The position numbers and the translations under genes are program-made. The notes beneath the pieces are model-generated. The model was given only the letters and a program-made list of their open reading frames with translations. It was not told the origin of the DNA and ran no database searches. From Candidatus Pullilachnospira intestinigallinarum (lineage in GTDB: Bacteria > Bacillota > Clostridia > Lachnospirales > Lachnospiraceae): a DNA stretch of 56,055 bases. Location of the stretch: the NCBI GenBank assembly GCA_018711275.1, contig DVIN01000041.1, positions 1 to 56,055 on the forward strand. The letters are read 5' to 3'. This document shows positions 17,502 to 25,650 of this stretch, one piece after another. How positions within the stretch are numbered: position 1 is the stretch's first letter; the number at the start of each line of letters is the position of its first letter.

Positions 17502-18638
17502 ATGAGAATTGATTTTAACAGGCCGCCCTTTGTGGGAAAAGAGCTGGATTATATCCGGGAGGCCGCTCAGGTAAACCGGATGCTCTGCGGGGACGGCCCC
17601 TTTACAAAACGGTGCTCCCAGTGGATGAAGGAGCATTTTGACACCCGGGAGGTACTGCTTACCACCTCCTGTACCCATGCACTGGAGATGGCGGCGTATC
17701 TGGCGGATATTCAGCCCGGTGATGAGGTGATTATGCCTTCTTATACGTTTGTGTCCACCGCAGACGCGTTTGTCCTGCGGGGGGCCAGGATTGTGTTTGT
17801 GGATATCCGTCCGGATACCATGAATATTGACGAAACGAAGATCGAGGACGCCATCACGGAAAAGACGAAAGCCATTGTTCCCGTCCATTACGCGGGCGTG
17901 GCCTGTGCCATGGATGAAATTATGGAACTGGCGAAAAGATATCATCTGAAGGTCATTGAAGACGCCGCACAGGGAGTGAATGCCTGGTACAAAGGGCGCG
18001 CCCTGGGAACCATTGGAGATTTCGGCTGTTACAGCTTCCATGAAACGAAAAATTATTCCATGGGAGAGGGCGGAGCCATTCTTTTTCAGGATGAATCGTA
18101 TCTGGAGCCGGCGGAGATTCTGCGGGAAAAAGGTACCAACCGCAGCAAATTTTTCCGGGGGCAGGTGGACAAATACACCTGGGTGGACTACGGTTCTTCC
18201 TATCTGCCCAGCGACATGAATGCCGCCTATCTGTGGGCGCAGCTGGAAGAAGCGGAAAAGATCAATGAAAAACGACTGGAAATCTGGAATTTTTATCATC
18301 AGGAGCTGGCGCCTCTGGCCCGTCAGGGAGCGGTGGAACAGCCGTTTATTCCGGATTACGCGGTTCACAACGCCCACATGTATTATCTGAAAGTAAAAGA
18401 TCTGAAAACCAGAACACGCCTTCTGGCCTGGCTGAAGGAACGGGGAATTTTGAGCGTCTTTCATTATGTGCCGCTGCATTCCTCTGCCGCGGGCCGTCGC
18501 TTTGGCCGTTTCCACGGAGAAGATCTTTATACCACCCGGGAGAGTGAGCGGATTTTCCGTCTTCCCATGTATTACAGCCTGACATTGGAGGAAGCTGCCG
18601 AGGTGGTGAAGGCGCTGAAAGAATTTGACCAGTACTGA
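17502..18638 (+). CDS. wecE: dTDP-4-amino-4,6-dideoxygalactose transaminase (WecE/RffA-like)
   Basis: This PLP-dependent sugar aminotransferase converts dTDP-4-keto-6-deoxy-D-glucose to dTDP-Fuc4N using glutamate. The 378-aa protein follows the WecE pattern closely: LCGDGPFTKRC near the N-terminus, GDEVIMPSYTFVSTADAF, VFVDIRPDTMNID, PVHYAGVAC, and SFHETKNYSMGEGGA with the Schiff-base lysine. It then has REKGTNRSKFFRGQVDKYTW, unusually specific for WecE among DegT-family enzymes. GAGGG at 17491-17495 abuts ATG 17496 but is spaced 6 nt from ATG 17502, so 17502 was chosen. It lies between the SMR pair and a double GT2 gene. The donor precursor is shared with dTDP-rhamnose synthesis, to which rfbC at the left of the locus belongs. 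Confidence 0.9.
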   Translation: MRIDFNRPPFVGKELDYIREAAQVNRMLCGDGPFTKRCSQWMKEHFDTREVLLTTSCTHALEMAAYLADIQPGDEVIMPSYTFVSTADAFVLRGARIVFVDIRPDTMNIDETKIEDAITEKTKAIVPVHYAGVACAMDEIMELAKRYHLKVIEDAAQGVNAWYKGRALGTIGDFGCYSFHETKNYSMGEGGAILFQDESYLEPAEILREKGTNRSKFFRGQVDKYTWVDYGSSYLPSDMNAAYLWAQLEEAEKINEKRLEIWNFYHQELAPLARQGAVEQPFIPDYAVHNAHMYYLKVKDLKTRTRLLAWLKERGILSVFHYVPLHSSAAGRRFGRFHGEDLYTTRESERIFRLPMYYSLTLEEAAEVVKALKEFDQY

Positions 18639-18651
18639 TCGGAGGAAGTAA

Positions 18652-20463
18652 ATGAGCGGGAATTCCTGGCTGCATTATCTGAAAAAACTGAAGCCATACA
18701 ATATACAGAAAGGCCTGCGCTATCTGAAACATTACGGCCCGAAAGAATTCTGGATCCGTCTGTGTGAGCGCATGGAGCCCGAGGAGGTTCCCTACGGTCC
18801 CTGGTTTGAATCCCACCGGCCTTCGCCGGAGGAGCTGGAGCGGCAGCGAAAGAAAAAATGGAAAAATCCGCTGCTGATCAGCGTGGCCGTACCTGCCTGG
18901 CAGACGCCCCCCGGATTCCTGGAGCAGATGATCCGGTCGGTGAAGGAACAGACATACCCCCACTGGGAGCTGTGCATTGCCAATGCCGGCGGAGAAAAAG
19001 AAATGGAGCAGGTGCTTGCGCGGTATGCTGCGGAGGATGCGCGGATCCGGGTGAAAAATCTCGGGGGAAATCTGGGAATTGCGGGAAATACCAACGAAGC
19101 CCTGGCTATGGCCAGGGGGGATTTTGTCGGCCTGCTGGATCATGATGATCTGCTGGCGCCCCAGGCGCTGTTCCGGATCGCCGAAGTGCTGACGGCGGAT
19201 GCGCAGGCGGATGCAGTCTATACGGACGAGGATAAGGTGACCACAGATCTTACGGAACATTTTCAGCCTCATTTTAAGCCGGATTTCAATCTGGATCTGC
19301 TGCGGTCCAACAATTATATCACCCACTTTTTTGTGGTGAGGAAGTGGCTGGCTGAGACGGCCGGGGGATTCCGGAAAGAATTTGACGGCGCTCAGGATTA
19401 TGATTTTATTTTCCGCTGTACGGAAGGAGCCAAAAAAGTCCTCCATGTGCCGGAGGTACTGTATCACTGGCGAACCCACAAAGCCTCCACAGCGGACAAT
19501 CCTGCCAGCAAAATGTACGCCTTTGAGGCGGGCAGACGTGCCATCGAAGCGCATCTGGCCCGGTGCGGCCAGGAGGGAACCGTGAGTCTCAGAAAGGATC
19601 TGGGCTTTTACCGGGTGGAGTATCCCGTACAGGGAGAGCCTCTGGTTTCCATCCTGATTCCCAACAGGGATCAGAAAGAAACACTGGAAAAATGTCTGAA
19701 TTCCATCTGGGAGAAAAGCACCTATAAGAATTATGAGATTCTGATTGTGGAAAATAACAGCAGCAGCCCGGAGATTTTCCATTATTACCGGGAAATCGAA
19801 AAACGTCCCGGTGTGCGGATCCTTACCTGGAAGGATGGCTTTAACTATTCAGCCATCAACAATTTCGGTGAAAAGGAGGCCGCGGGGGATTATCTGCTGT
19901 TTCTGAACAACGATGTGGAGGTGATCAATCCCCGCTGGATCGAAGAACTGCTGGGAAACTGTCAGCGAAAAGAAGTGGGGATTGTGGGGGCAAAGCTCTA
20001 TTATCCGGATGATACCATTCAGCATGCAGGAACCATTATCGGCATCGGCGGTATTGCAGGCCATGCGTTTCTCAATATGCCCAGGTCCCGGACCGGCTAT
20101 CTGCACAAGGCATCTCTGCAGATGGATCTTTCCGCGGTGACGGCAGCCTGCATGATGATGAAACGTCAGGTGTTTCGGCAGCTGGGCGGTTTTGAGGAGC
20201 GGCTGTCGGTGGCATTCAACGATGTGGATCTCTGCCTGCGCACGGTGAAGGCGGGCTATCTGGTGGTATATAATCCGGAAGTGGAGCTGTACCACTACGA
20301 ATCAAAATCCAGGGGAGCGGAGGACAGCCAGGAGAAAGTGCGCCGCTTTCAGGAAGAAATAGAATTCATGCGGAACAGGTGGATGGACCTGCTGAAAAAG
20401 GGAGATCCTTATTATAATAAGAATCTGACGCTCAGCAAATGGAACTATTCTCTGCGGCCATGA
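18652..20463 (+). CDS. Tandem GT2 glycosyltransferase (603 aa), paralogue of the gene at 9542
   Basis: The protein holds two GT2 domains. Domain 1 (about 78-325) has ISVAVPAWQTPPGFL, LLDHDDLLAPQ and YTDEDK. Domain 2 (about 328-590) has VSILIPNRDQ, LIVENNSSS and LFLNNDVEV, then QHAGTIIGIGGIAGH and FNDVDLCLR. It matches the last two-thirds of the 816-aa protein at 9542 block for block, including YHYESKSRG and GDPYYNKNLTL near the end, but lacks that protein's beta domain. A duplication with later loss or gain of the N-terminal module is likely. Related tandem GT2 proteins act in rhamnan synthesis; the donors here are unknown. GGAGGAAG precedes ATG 18652, 13 bp after wecE. Confidence 0.88.
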   Translation: MSGNSWLHYLKKLKPYNIQKGLRYLKHYGPKEFWIRLCERMEPEEVPYGPWFESHRPSPEELERQRKKKWKNPLLISVAVPAWQTPPGFLEQMIRSVKEQTYPHWELCIANAGGEKEMEQVLARYAAEDARIRVKNLGGNLGIAGNTNEALAMARGDFVGLLDHDDLLAPQALFRIAEVLTADAQADAVYTDEDKVTTDLTEHFQPHFKPDFNLDLLRSNNYITHFFVVRKWLAETAGGFRKEFDGAQDYDFIFRCTEGAKKVLHVPEVLYHWRTHKASTADNPASKMYAFEAGRRAIEAHLARCGQEGTVSLRKDLGFYRVEYPVQGEPLVSILIPNRDQKETLEKCLNSIWEKSTYKNYEILIVENNSSSPEIFHYYREIEKRPGVRILTWKDGFNYSAINNFGEKEAAGDYLLFLNNDVEVINPRWIEELLGNCQRKEVGIVGAKLYYPDDTIQHAGTIIGIGGIAGHAFLNMPRSRTGYLHKASLQMDLSAVTAACMMMKRQVFRQLGGFEERLSVAFNDVDLCLRTVKAGYLVVYNPEVELYHYESKSRGAEDSQEKVRRFQEEIEFMRNRWMDLLKKGDPYYNKNLTLSKWNYSLRP

Positions 20464-20480
20464 ATCAGGGGAGTATCAGT

Positions 20481-21434
20481 ATGCAGGAAATATCTGTCAT
20501 TATTCCGAATTATAATGGCCTGAAATTTGTGCGGGGCTGTCTGGACAGCCTGCGGGCCCAGACTTTTTCTGGTTTTTCCGTGATTTTTGTGGATAACGGT
20601 TCCACGGATGGCAGCCGTCAGCTGGTGGAACGGGAATATCCGGAAGTTCAGGTGCTGGCTCTGCCGGAAAATCTGGGCTTCTGCGGCGCGGTAAACCGGG
20701 GGATCCGGGCTGCCGGCACCCCTTATGTAGTGCTGCTCAACAATGACACGGAGGCAGAACCCCATTTTCTGGAGGAGCTGCTTTCGGGGATCCGTTCCCA
20801 CAGGAATGCCTTTTCCTGCGCGGCACGGATGCTGCAGTTCGGGGACCGTACAAAAATAGACGATGCAGGAAATTTTTACAATGCCTGCGGCTGGGCTTTT
20901 GCCAGGGGAAAGGGAAAGCCCATGGAGCGTTATGCCAGGGAAGGCCGGATTTTTTCTTCCTGCGGCGGAGCGGCCATTTACCGGAGAGACCTTTTTGAGA
21001 AAATCGGGCTGTTTGACGAGGAACATTTTGCGTATCTGGAGGATACGGATATCTGTTACCGGGCTCAGATTTTCGGATATGAAAACTGGTATCTGCCAGG
21101 AGCCATTGTATACCATGTGGGAAGCGGAACCACCGGTTCCCGGTACAATCACTTCAAGATCCGGTATTCCTCCCGGAATAATATTTATATGATTTACAAA
21201 AATATGCCATGGCTTCAGATTCTTATAAACCTCCCGTTCCTGTTGGCAGGTTTCGGAATCAAGCTGCTGTTTTTTGCGTCAAAAGGATACGGGCGGGAGT
21301 ATGCGGCCGGAATCAAGAATGGTTTTTCGCTGGCCGGCAAAGGGAAAAAGGTGAAATTCCGATGGGAAAATCTTTCCAATTACGGAAAGATTCAGCTGCA
21401 GCTGTGGGTAAATCTGGTCCGTCGGTTCCTGTAA
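20481..21434 (+). CDS. GT2 glycosyltransferase (WbbL-like, membrane associated)
   Basis: This single GT2 domain begins ISVIIPNYNGLKFV, with VDNGSTDGS as the nucleotide-binding strand, NENLGF-type ENLGFCGAVNRG, LLNNDTEAE (the DxD-like metal site) and an acceptor block around EDTDICYR. A C-terminal hydrophobic segment (about 245-270) probably anchors it to the membrane. WbbL-type rhamnosyltransferases have this layout, but the donor is not certain. The frame is open upstream to 20439, inside the previous gene. GGGGAG at 20467-20472 supports ATG 20481, which gives 317 aa. Confidence 0.85.
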   Translation: MQEISVIIPNYNGLKFVRGCLDSLRAQTFSGFSVIFVDNGSTDGSRQLVEREYPEVQVLALPENLGFCGAVNRGIRAAGTPYVVLLNNDTEAEPHFLEELLSGIRSHRNAFSCAARMLQFGDRTKIDDAGNFYNACGWAFARGKGKPMERYAREGRIFSSCGGAAIYRRDLFEKIGLFDEEHFAYLEDTDICYRAQIFGYENWYLPGAIVYHVGSGTTGSRYNHFKIRYSSRNNIYMIYKNMPWLQILINLPFLLAGFGIKLLFFASKGYGREYAAGIKNGFSLAGKGKKVKFRWENLSNYGKIQLQLWVNLVRRFL

Positions 21435-21800
21435 AAACGGGGCGTCATAAGAGGCGCATGGATACAAAATGGAAACATTTCGGATAAGATTTCTGTACAA
21501 TTCCGGTTTTTTTTAAGGAAACCGTAAGCCCTGTGTAAAAATATTTTGTTGCCCTTTTACAGGAATTATTGTATAGTAAACAATGGAAAGCGAGCATGGC
21601 GAACCATCTGCTGACGAAAATCACGGAAAATGCGCGCCGCGGACTTTCCCTTATCATGAGTAAACGAAAACGGCAGGCATTCTCCGGGATACAGAAAAAA
21701 GATATCTGTCCGGCGGCTGCCGACAGAAAATGAGAAAAGGCCCGGAAGGTAATCGGTCTGGGAAACCGCGGGTCTGTAACAGAAAATAAGGTGAAGAGTA
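21435..21800 (+). promoter_or_regulatory. Promoter and structured 220-nt leader of the priming transferase gene
   Basis: A promoter TTGCCC (21549-21554), 17-bp spacer, TATAGT (21572-21577) is followed by about 220 nt of untranslated leader. The leader can form a long hairpin: CGGCAG/CTGCCG at 21671-21676 and 21717-21722, CCGG/CCGG at 21684-21687 and 21710-21713, and ACAGA/TCTGT at 21691-21695 and 21705-21709. A second hairpin follows: CCCG/CGGG at 21741-21744 and 21769-21772, around CGGT/ACCG at 21754-21757 and 21765-21768. I do not recognise a named riboswitch. Upstream (21435-21548) only a weak inverted repeat is visible and no clear terminator. Confidence 0.4.
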
Positions 21801-23207
21801 TTGATTAAAGACAATCAGAAATACTTTAACCGGATGCATGTGGTGATTGATGCGGCTGTCATTGCCGTTTCCTATATCAGTGCCTGGGCGCTCAAATTTG
21901 TGAGCCCCTTTTTCCAGGATTCGGTTCGATCCCTTTCCTTTGAATGGTATATGCTGGCATTGATCCCGCTGATTCCCACTTATCTGATTCTGTATTCTGC
22001 TTTCGGGCTTTACACGCCGAAGCGGGTACAGGGGAGAAGACTGGAATTTTCCAATGTGGTGAAAGCCAACACCGTAGGACTGCTGCTGTTTATCGGGCTG
22101 TTGTTCGTGGTGCTTAAGGAGATCAACTTCTCCCGGTCCATGCTGTTTATTTTCTATTTTGTCAATATTGTTCTGGAAGAAGCCGTGCGGATGGCGATCC
22201 GTTATGTTTTGCGGGATATCCGGAAAAAAGGACTGAATCAGAAGCATATTTTGCTGGTGGGCTACAGCCGTGCGGCGGAGGAATACATTGACAGGATTCT
22301 GCAGAATCCCCAGTGGGGATACAAGGTGCGGGGAATTCTGGATGACAATGTGAAGGCGGGAACCACCTACAAAGGAATTAAAGTATTGGGGCGAATTGCC
22401 AATCTGATGGTGATTCTGCCGGAAAACCGTCTGGATGAGATCGCCATCACACTGGGGTTAAGCGAATATTACCGTCTGGAGGAGATTGTGGCCCTCTGTG
22501 AAAAGTCAGGCGTGCATACCAAGTTTATCCCCGATTACAACAATATTATTCCCACAAAACCCTATACGGAAGACCTGCTGGGACTCCCGGTAATCAATAT
22601 CCGTTACGTTCCGCTGACAAACACCTTCAATATGGTGGTGAAGCGGCTGATGGATATCGGGGGTTCGATTTTTGCGATTATTCTGTTCTCACCGGTGATG
22701 CTGCTGGCAGCTTTGCTGGTGAAGCTGACTTCTCCCGGTCCGCTGATCTACAAGCAGGAGCGGGTGGGACTGCATAACAGGACCTTTCTGATGTATAAGT
22801 TCCGGTCCATGGAGGTGCAGCCCAAGGAGGAAGAGCAGAAGGCATGGACGGTGAAAAATGATCCCCGGGTGACGGGAATCGGAAAGTTTATGCGCAGGAC
22901 GAGCATTGATGAACTTCCTCAGCTGTTTAATATTCTGAAGGGAGATATGAGCCTGGTGGGGCCCAGGCCGGAACGCCCGTTTTTTGTGGAAAAATTCAGA
23001 GAAGAGATCCCACGCTACATGGTCAAACATCAGGTTCGGCCCGGCCTTACCGGATGGGCTCAGGTAAACGGCTATCGGGGGGATACTTCCATACGGAAAA
23101 GAATCGACTATGATCTGTACTATATTGAGAACTGGACTTTGGGACTGGACGTGAAGATTCTGATCATGACCATTTTCAAAGGCTTTATAAACAAAAATGC
23201 GTACTAG
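21801..23207 (+). CDS. Undecaprenyl-phosphate sugar phosphotransferase (WbaP/CpsE-like priming transferase)
   Basis: This enzyme starts repeat-unit assembly by moving a sugar-1-phosphate from a nucleotide sugar to undecaprenyl phosphate. The 468-aa protein has four N-terminal membrane helices (about 10-130) and a Rossmann-like CoA-binding-fold region (about 145-250, LLVGYSRAAEEYI). A fifth hydrophobic segment (about 280-305) is followed by the catalytic bacterial sugar transferase domain: KLTSPGPLIYKQERVG, MYKFRSM, DELPQLFNILKGDMSLVGP and RPGLTGWAQVNG. This is the full-length polyprenyl glycosylphosphotransferase architecture. The start codon is TTG at 21801 with AGGTG upstream. The sugar (Glc, Gal or an N-acetylated aminosugar) cannot be decided here. 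The LCP gene follows after 15 bp. Confidence 0.92.
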   Translation: MIKDNQKYFNRMHVVIDAAVIAVSYISAWALKFVSPFFQDSVRSLSFEWYMLALIPLIPTYLILYSAFGLYTPKRVQGRRLEFSNVVKANTVGLLLFIGLLFVVLKEINFSRSMLFIFYFVNIVLEEAVRMAIRYVLRDIRKKGLNQKHILLVGYSRAAEEYIDRILQNPQWGYKVRGILDDNVKAGTTYKGIKVLGRIANLMVILPENRLDEIAITLGLSEYYRLEEIVALCEKSGVHTKFIPDYNNIIPTKPYTEDLLGLPVINIRYVPLTNTFNMVVKRLMDIGGSIFAIILFSPVMLLAALLVKLTSPGPLIYKQERVGLHNRTFLMYKFRSMEVQPKEEEQKAWTVKNDPRVTGIGKFMRRTSIDELPQLFNILKGDMSLVGPRPERPFFVEKFREEIPRYMVKHQVRPGLTGWAQVNGYRGDTSIRKRIDYDLYYIENWTLGLDVKILIMTIFKGFINKNAY

Positions 23208-23222
23208 AACAAGGAGAGAAGT

Positions 23223-24407
23223 ATGGCAGATAAGAAAACAATGACAAAGAAACAAAGGAGAATCCGCAGAAAACGCCGCAGAAGGAGAATCCTGTTTGCG
23301 CTGGAGATCCTGGTGCTTCTGGTGCTGGTGGGATGTCTGTTCGTCTATGCAAAACTGAATTCACTGGATTTTGTGAACATTGATCTGAGCAACATCGGAA
23401 TTTCCGACACAGTGAAAAACAATGAGGTCATGCAGGGCTATACCACAATCGGACTGGTGGGTGTGGATTCCAGGGATGGGGATCTGGAGACCGGCACCAA
23501 CAGTGATACCATGATTATTGCCAGCATCAACAATGATACCAAGGAGGTCAAGCTGGTTTCCGTTTACCGGGATACTTATCTCAGGATCGGTGAGGATGAG
23601 GAAGGAAACGGAATTTATAACAAGGCAAACTCCGCTTATGCCAAATACGGTCCGGAAGGATTTATGCGGATGCTGAACTCCAATATGGATCTGAATGTTA
23701 CCTATTTTGTCACGGTAGATTTCCAGGCAGTTGCCGAGGCGGTGGAACTTCTGGGCGGTATCGATGAAGAACTTTCAGAGGAAGAAATTATTCATCTGAA
23801 TAATTATTGTAAGGAAACCTCGGAAGTGACGGGGATGGATTATGAACCCCTGGACGAAGTGGCCGGCGTTCATCATCTGAACGGTGTGCAGACCGTGGCC
23901 TACGCCCGGATCCGTTATACGGTGGGAGATGATTTCCGCAGAGCGGCCCGTCAGAGGGAGGTCATCTATAAAATTGTAGAGAAGGCCAAAAATGCGGATG
24001 TGGGAACGCTCACCAAGATTCTGGACAAAGTATTCCCGTCGATTAAGACCAATATGACCAAGGCGGATATCCTGTCCATGGGGCTGAGTATGATATCTTA
24101 CGATATCGTAGATCAGGCAGGATTCCCTCACGACCATGTGTATGGGGAAAACGTAAAGAATGCGATGAACGGTCTGGATTGTGTGGTTCCGGTAACCCTG
24201 GAGTCCAATGTGATCTGGCTGCATCAGTTCCTGTATCCGGAAGATGCCTATGAGCCTTCTGAGAATGTAAAGGCCTACAGCAACCGGATCATTGAAACCA
24301 GCGGCTACTCGCTGGAGGATCAGCTTTCCGTTTCGGAGGATGGTTCCCTTGCGGCTTACAGGGAAATCGTCGAAGGAGAGGAAAACGGAGACGGTTCCGG
24401 TGAATAA
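23223..24407 (+). CDS. LCP (LytR-CpsA-Psr) family cell-wall glycopolymer ligase
   Basis: LCP enzymes attach undecaprenyl-diphosphate-linked glycopolymers to peptidoglycan on the outer face of the membrane. The 394-aa protein starts with a very basic cytoplasmic tail (KKQRRIRRKRRRRR), one membrane helix (about 22-42) and then the LCP domain. The domain has IGLVGVDSRDGD, SDTMIIASIN, LVSVYRDTYLRI (active-site Asp and Arg), YAKYGPEG and a block near VAYARIRYT. It probably joins the polysaccharide made by this locus to the wall. AAGGAGAG precedes ATG 23223. The hairpin at 24477-24505 follows. Confidence 0.93.
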   Translation: MADKKTMTKKQRRIRRKRRRRRILFALEILVLLVLVGCLFVYAKLNSLDFVNIDLSNIGISDTVKNNEVMQGYTTIGLVGVDSRDGDLETGTNSDTMIIASINNDTKEVKLVSVYRDTYLRIGEDEEGNGIYNKANSAYAKYGPEGFMRMLNSNMDLNVTYFVTVDFQAVAEAVELLGGIDEELSEEEIIHLNNYCKETSEVTGMDYEPLDEVAGVHHLNGVQTVAYARIRYTVGDDFRRAARQREVIYKIVEKAKNADVGTLTKILDKVFPSIKTNMTKADILSMGLSMISYDIVDQAGFPHDHVYGENVKNAMNGLDCVVPVTLESNVIWLHQFLYPEDAYEPSENVKAYSNRIIETSGYSLEDQLSVSEDGSLAAYREIVEGEENGDGSGE

Positions 24408-24476
24408 AGCAGGAGATTTTCGCCGCAGTCGCGGCTGATTTACCTGTATTTTGCAGATTGTCTGCTGTCAGAAAAG

Positions 24477-24505
24477 ACAGGCGCCGCTTTTGCGGCGCCT
24501 GTTTG
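24477..24505 (+). terminator. Hairpin terminator after the LCP gene
   Basis: ACAGGCGCCGC at 24477-24487 pairs perfectly with GCGGCGCCTGT at 24492-24502 around a TTTT loop, but the following T-run is short (TTTG). It may be a partial terminator, since the next GT2 gene has no obvious promoter of its own. Confidence 0.6.
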
Positions 24506-24548
24506 CATCAGAAACCTGAAGATCTGTTTGCAAGGAGATTCGTACAGT

Positions 24549-25493
24549 ATGAAGAAAACGATGGATGTGGTGATTCCGGTGTATCGGCCGGGAAAAGAGT
24601 GGGAGCAGCTGCTTGAAGGGCTGGCGCGCCAGAACCGGAAGCCGGATCGGATTCTGGTGATAAATACCGGGAAGGAGTACTGGAATTCCAGATGGGAAAA
24701 GCTGCTTCCGGGTATGGAGGTTGTCCATATCGCCCCGGAAGCGTTTGATCACGGAGGCACCCGGGACCGTGCCGCTCAAATGTCCCGGGCAGATTTCCTT
24801 GTTTTTATGACGCAGGATGCTGTCCCGGCCGACGAACGACTGCTGGAGGAACTGGAAAAAGCCATGGAGCAGTCCCCCGATGTGCGGGCGGCATATGCCA
24901 GACAGCTGCCCCGTCCGGATTGCCGTCTGGAGGAACAGTACACCCGCCGGTTTAATTATCCCGCGGAGAGTTTTATCAAACGGAAAGAAGATCTGCCGCG
25001 GCTTGGCATCAAAACGTATTTCTGTTCCAATGTATGCGCCATTTATGACAGGGAAACTTACCGCCTTCTGGGAGGATTTCCCACCCGCGCTATTTTCAAT
25101 GAAGATATGATATTTGCGGCCAGACTGATACAGAATGGCTATGCGGTGGCCTATGCCGCGAACGCCCGGGTGATTCATTCACACAATTATTCTGCCCTTC
25201 AGCAGTTTCACCGGAATTTTGATCTTGCCGTTTCCCAGGCGGATCATCCGGAAGTTTTTTCGGGAATCCGTTCAGAAGGAGAGGGGATCCGTCTGGTAAA
25301 AAGCACGGCGAAGTTTCTGGCAGAGGAGAAAAAGCCCTGGAGAATTGCGGGACTGTGCTGGAACAGCGGATGGAAATATCTGGGATATCTTCTGGGGAAA
25401 AAATACCGCAGGCTGCCGAAAAGCTGGGTACTGCGTTTTACCATGAACCGCAGATACTGGGAAAAAGAAGAGAACGGCCGGCTGCTGCGGTAA
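24549..25493 (+). CDS. Rhamnosyltransferase-like GT2 glycosyltransferase
   Basis: This cytoplasmic GT2 enzyme of 314 aa resembles RfbF-type rhamnosyltransferases. It has VVIPVYRPGKEW at the start, VINTG at the nucleotide-binding strand, FDHGGTRDRAA, FMTQDAVPAD (the DxD-equivalent QDA) and FNEDMIFAARL near the catalytic base. The HGGTR and TQDA pair is typical of this group. AAGGAG at 24532-24537 serves ATG 24549; an in-frame TTG at 24528 overlaps that site and was rejected. It lies after a hairpin but before htrA, so it is the last recognisable gene of the polysaccharide region. Confidence 0.83.
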   Translation: MKKTMDVVIPVYRPGKEWEQLLEGLARQNRKPDRILVINTGKEYWNSRWEKLLPGMEVVHIAPEAFDHGGTRDRAAQMSRADFLVFMTQDAVPADERLLEELEKAMEQSPDVRAAYARQLPRPDCRLEEQYTRRFNYPAESFIKRKEDLPRLGIKTYFCSNVCAIYDRETYRLLGGFPTRAIFNEDMIFAARLIQNGYAVAYAANARVIHSHNYSALQQFHRNFDLAVSQADHPEVFSGIRSEGEGIRLVKSTAKFLAEEKKPWRIAGLCWNSGWKYLGYLLGKKYRRLPKSWVLRFTMNRRYWEKEENGRLLR

Positions 25494-25650
25494 AAAAGAA
25501 AATAATCATTTAAACACTTTGTCACAGTTTCATCACATTTATCTGATAAAATAAATGCCGGTATAAAGTCTCTGAGGAAGCGGTTTGATTGGAACGGCTG
25601 TACAGGCCGGAATCTCCGGGAACCCGGAGAAAGGAAAGAGAGGGTTTTGT

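Noticed and set aside
21571-21800. A c-di-GMP (GEMM) riboswitch in the leader of the priming transferase gene
   Set aside because: The conserved core and tetraloop-receptor sequences of that class are not visible.
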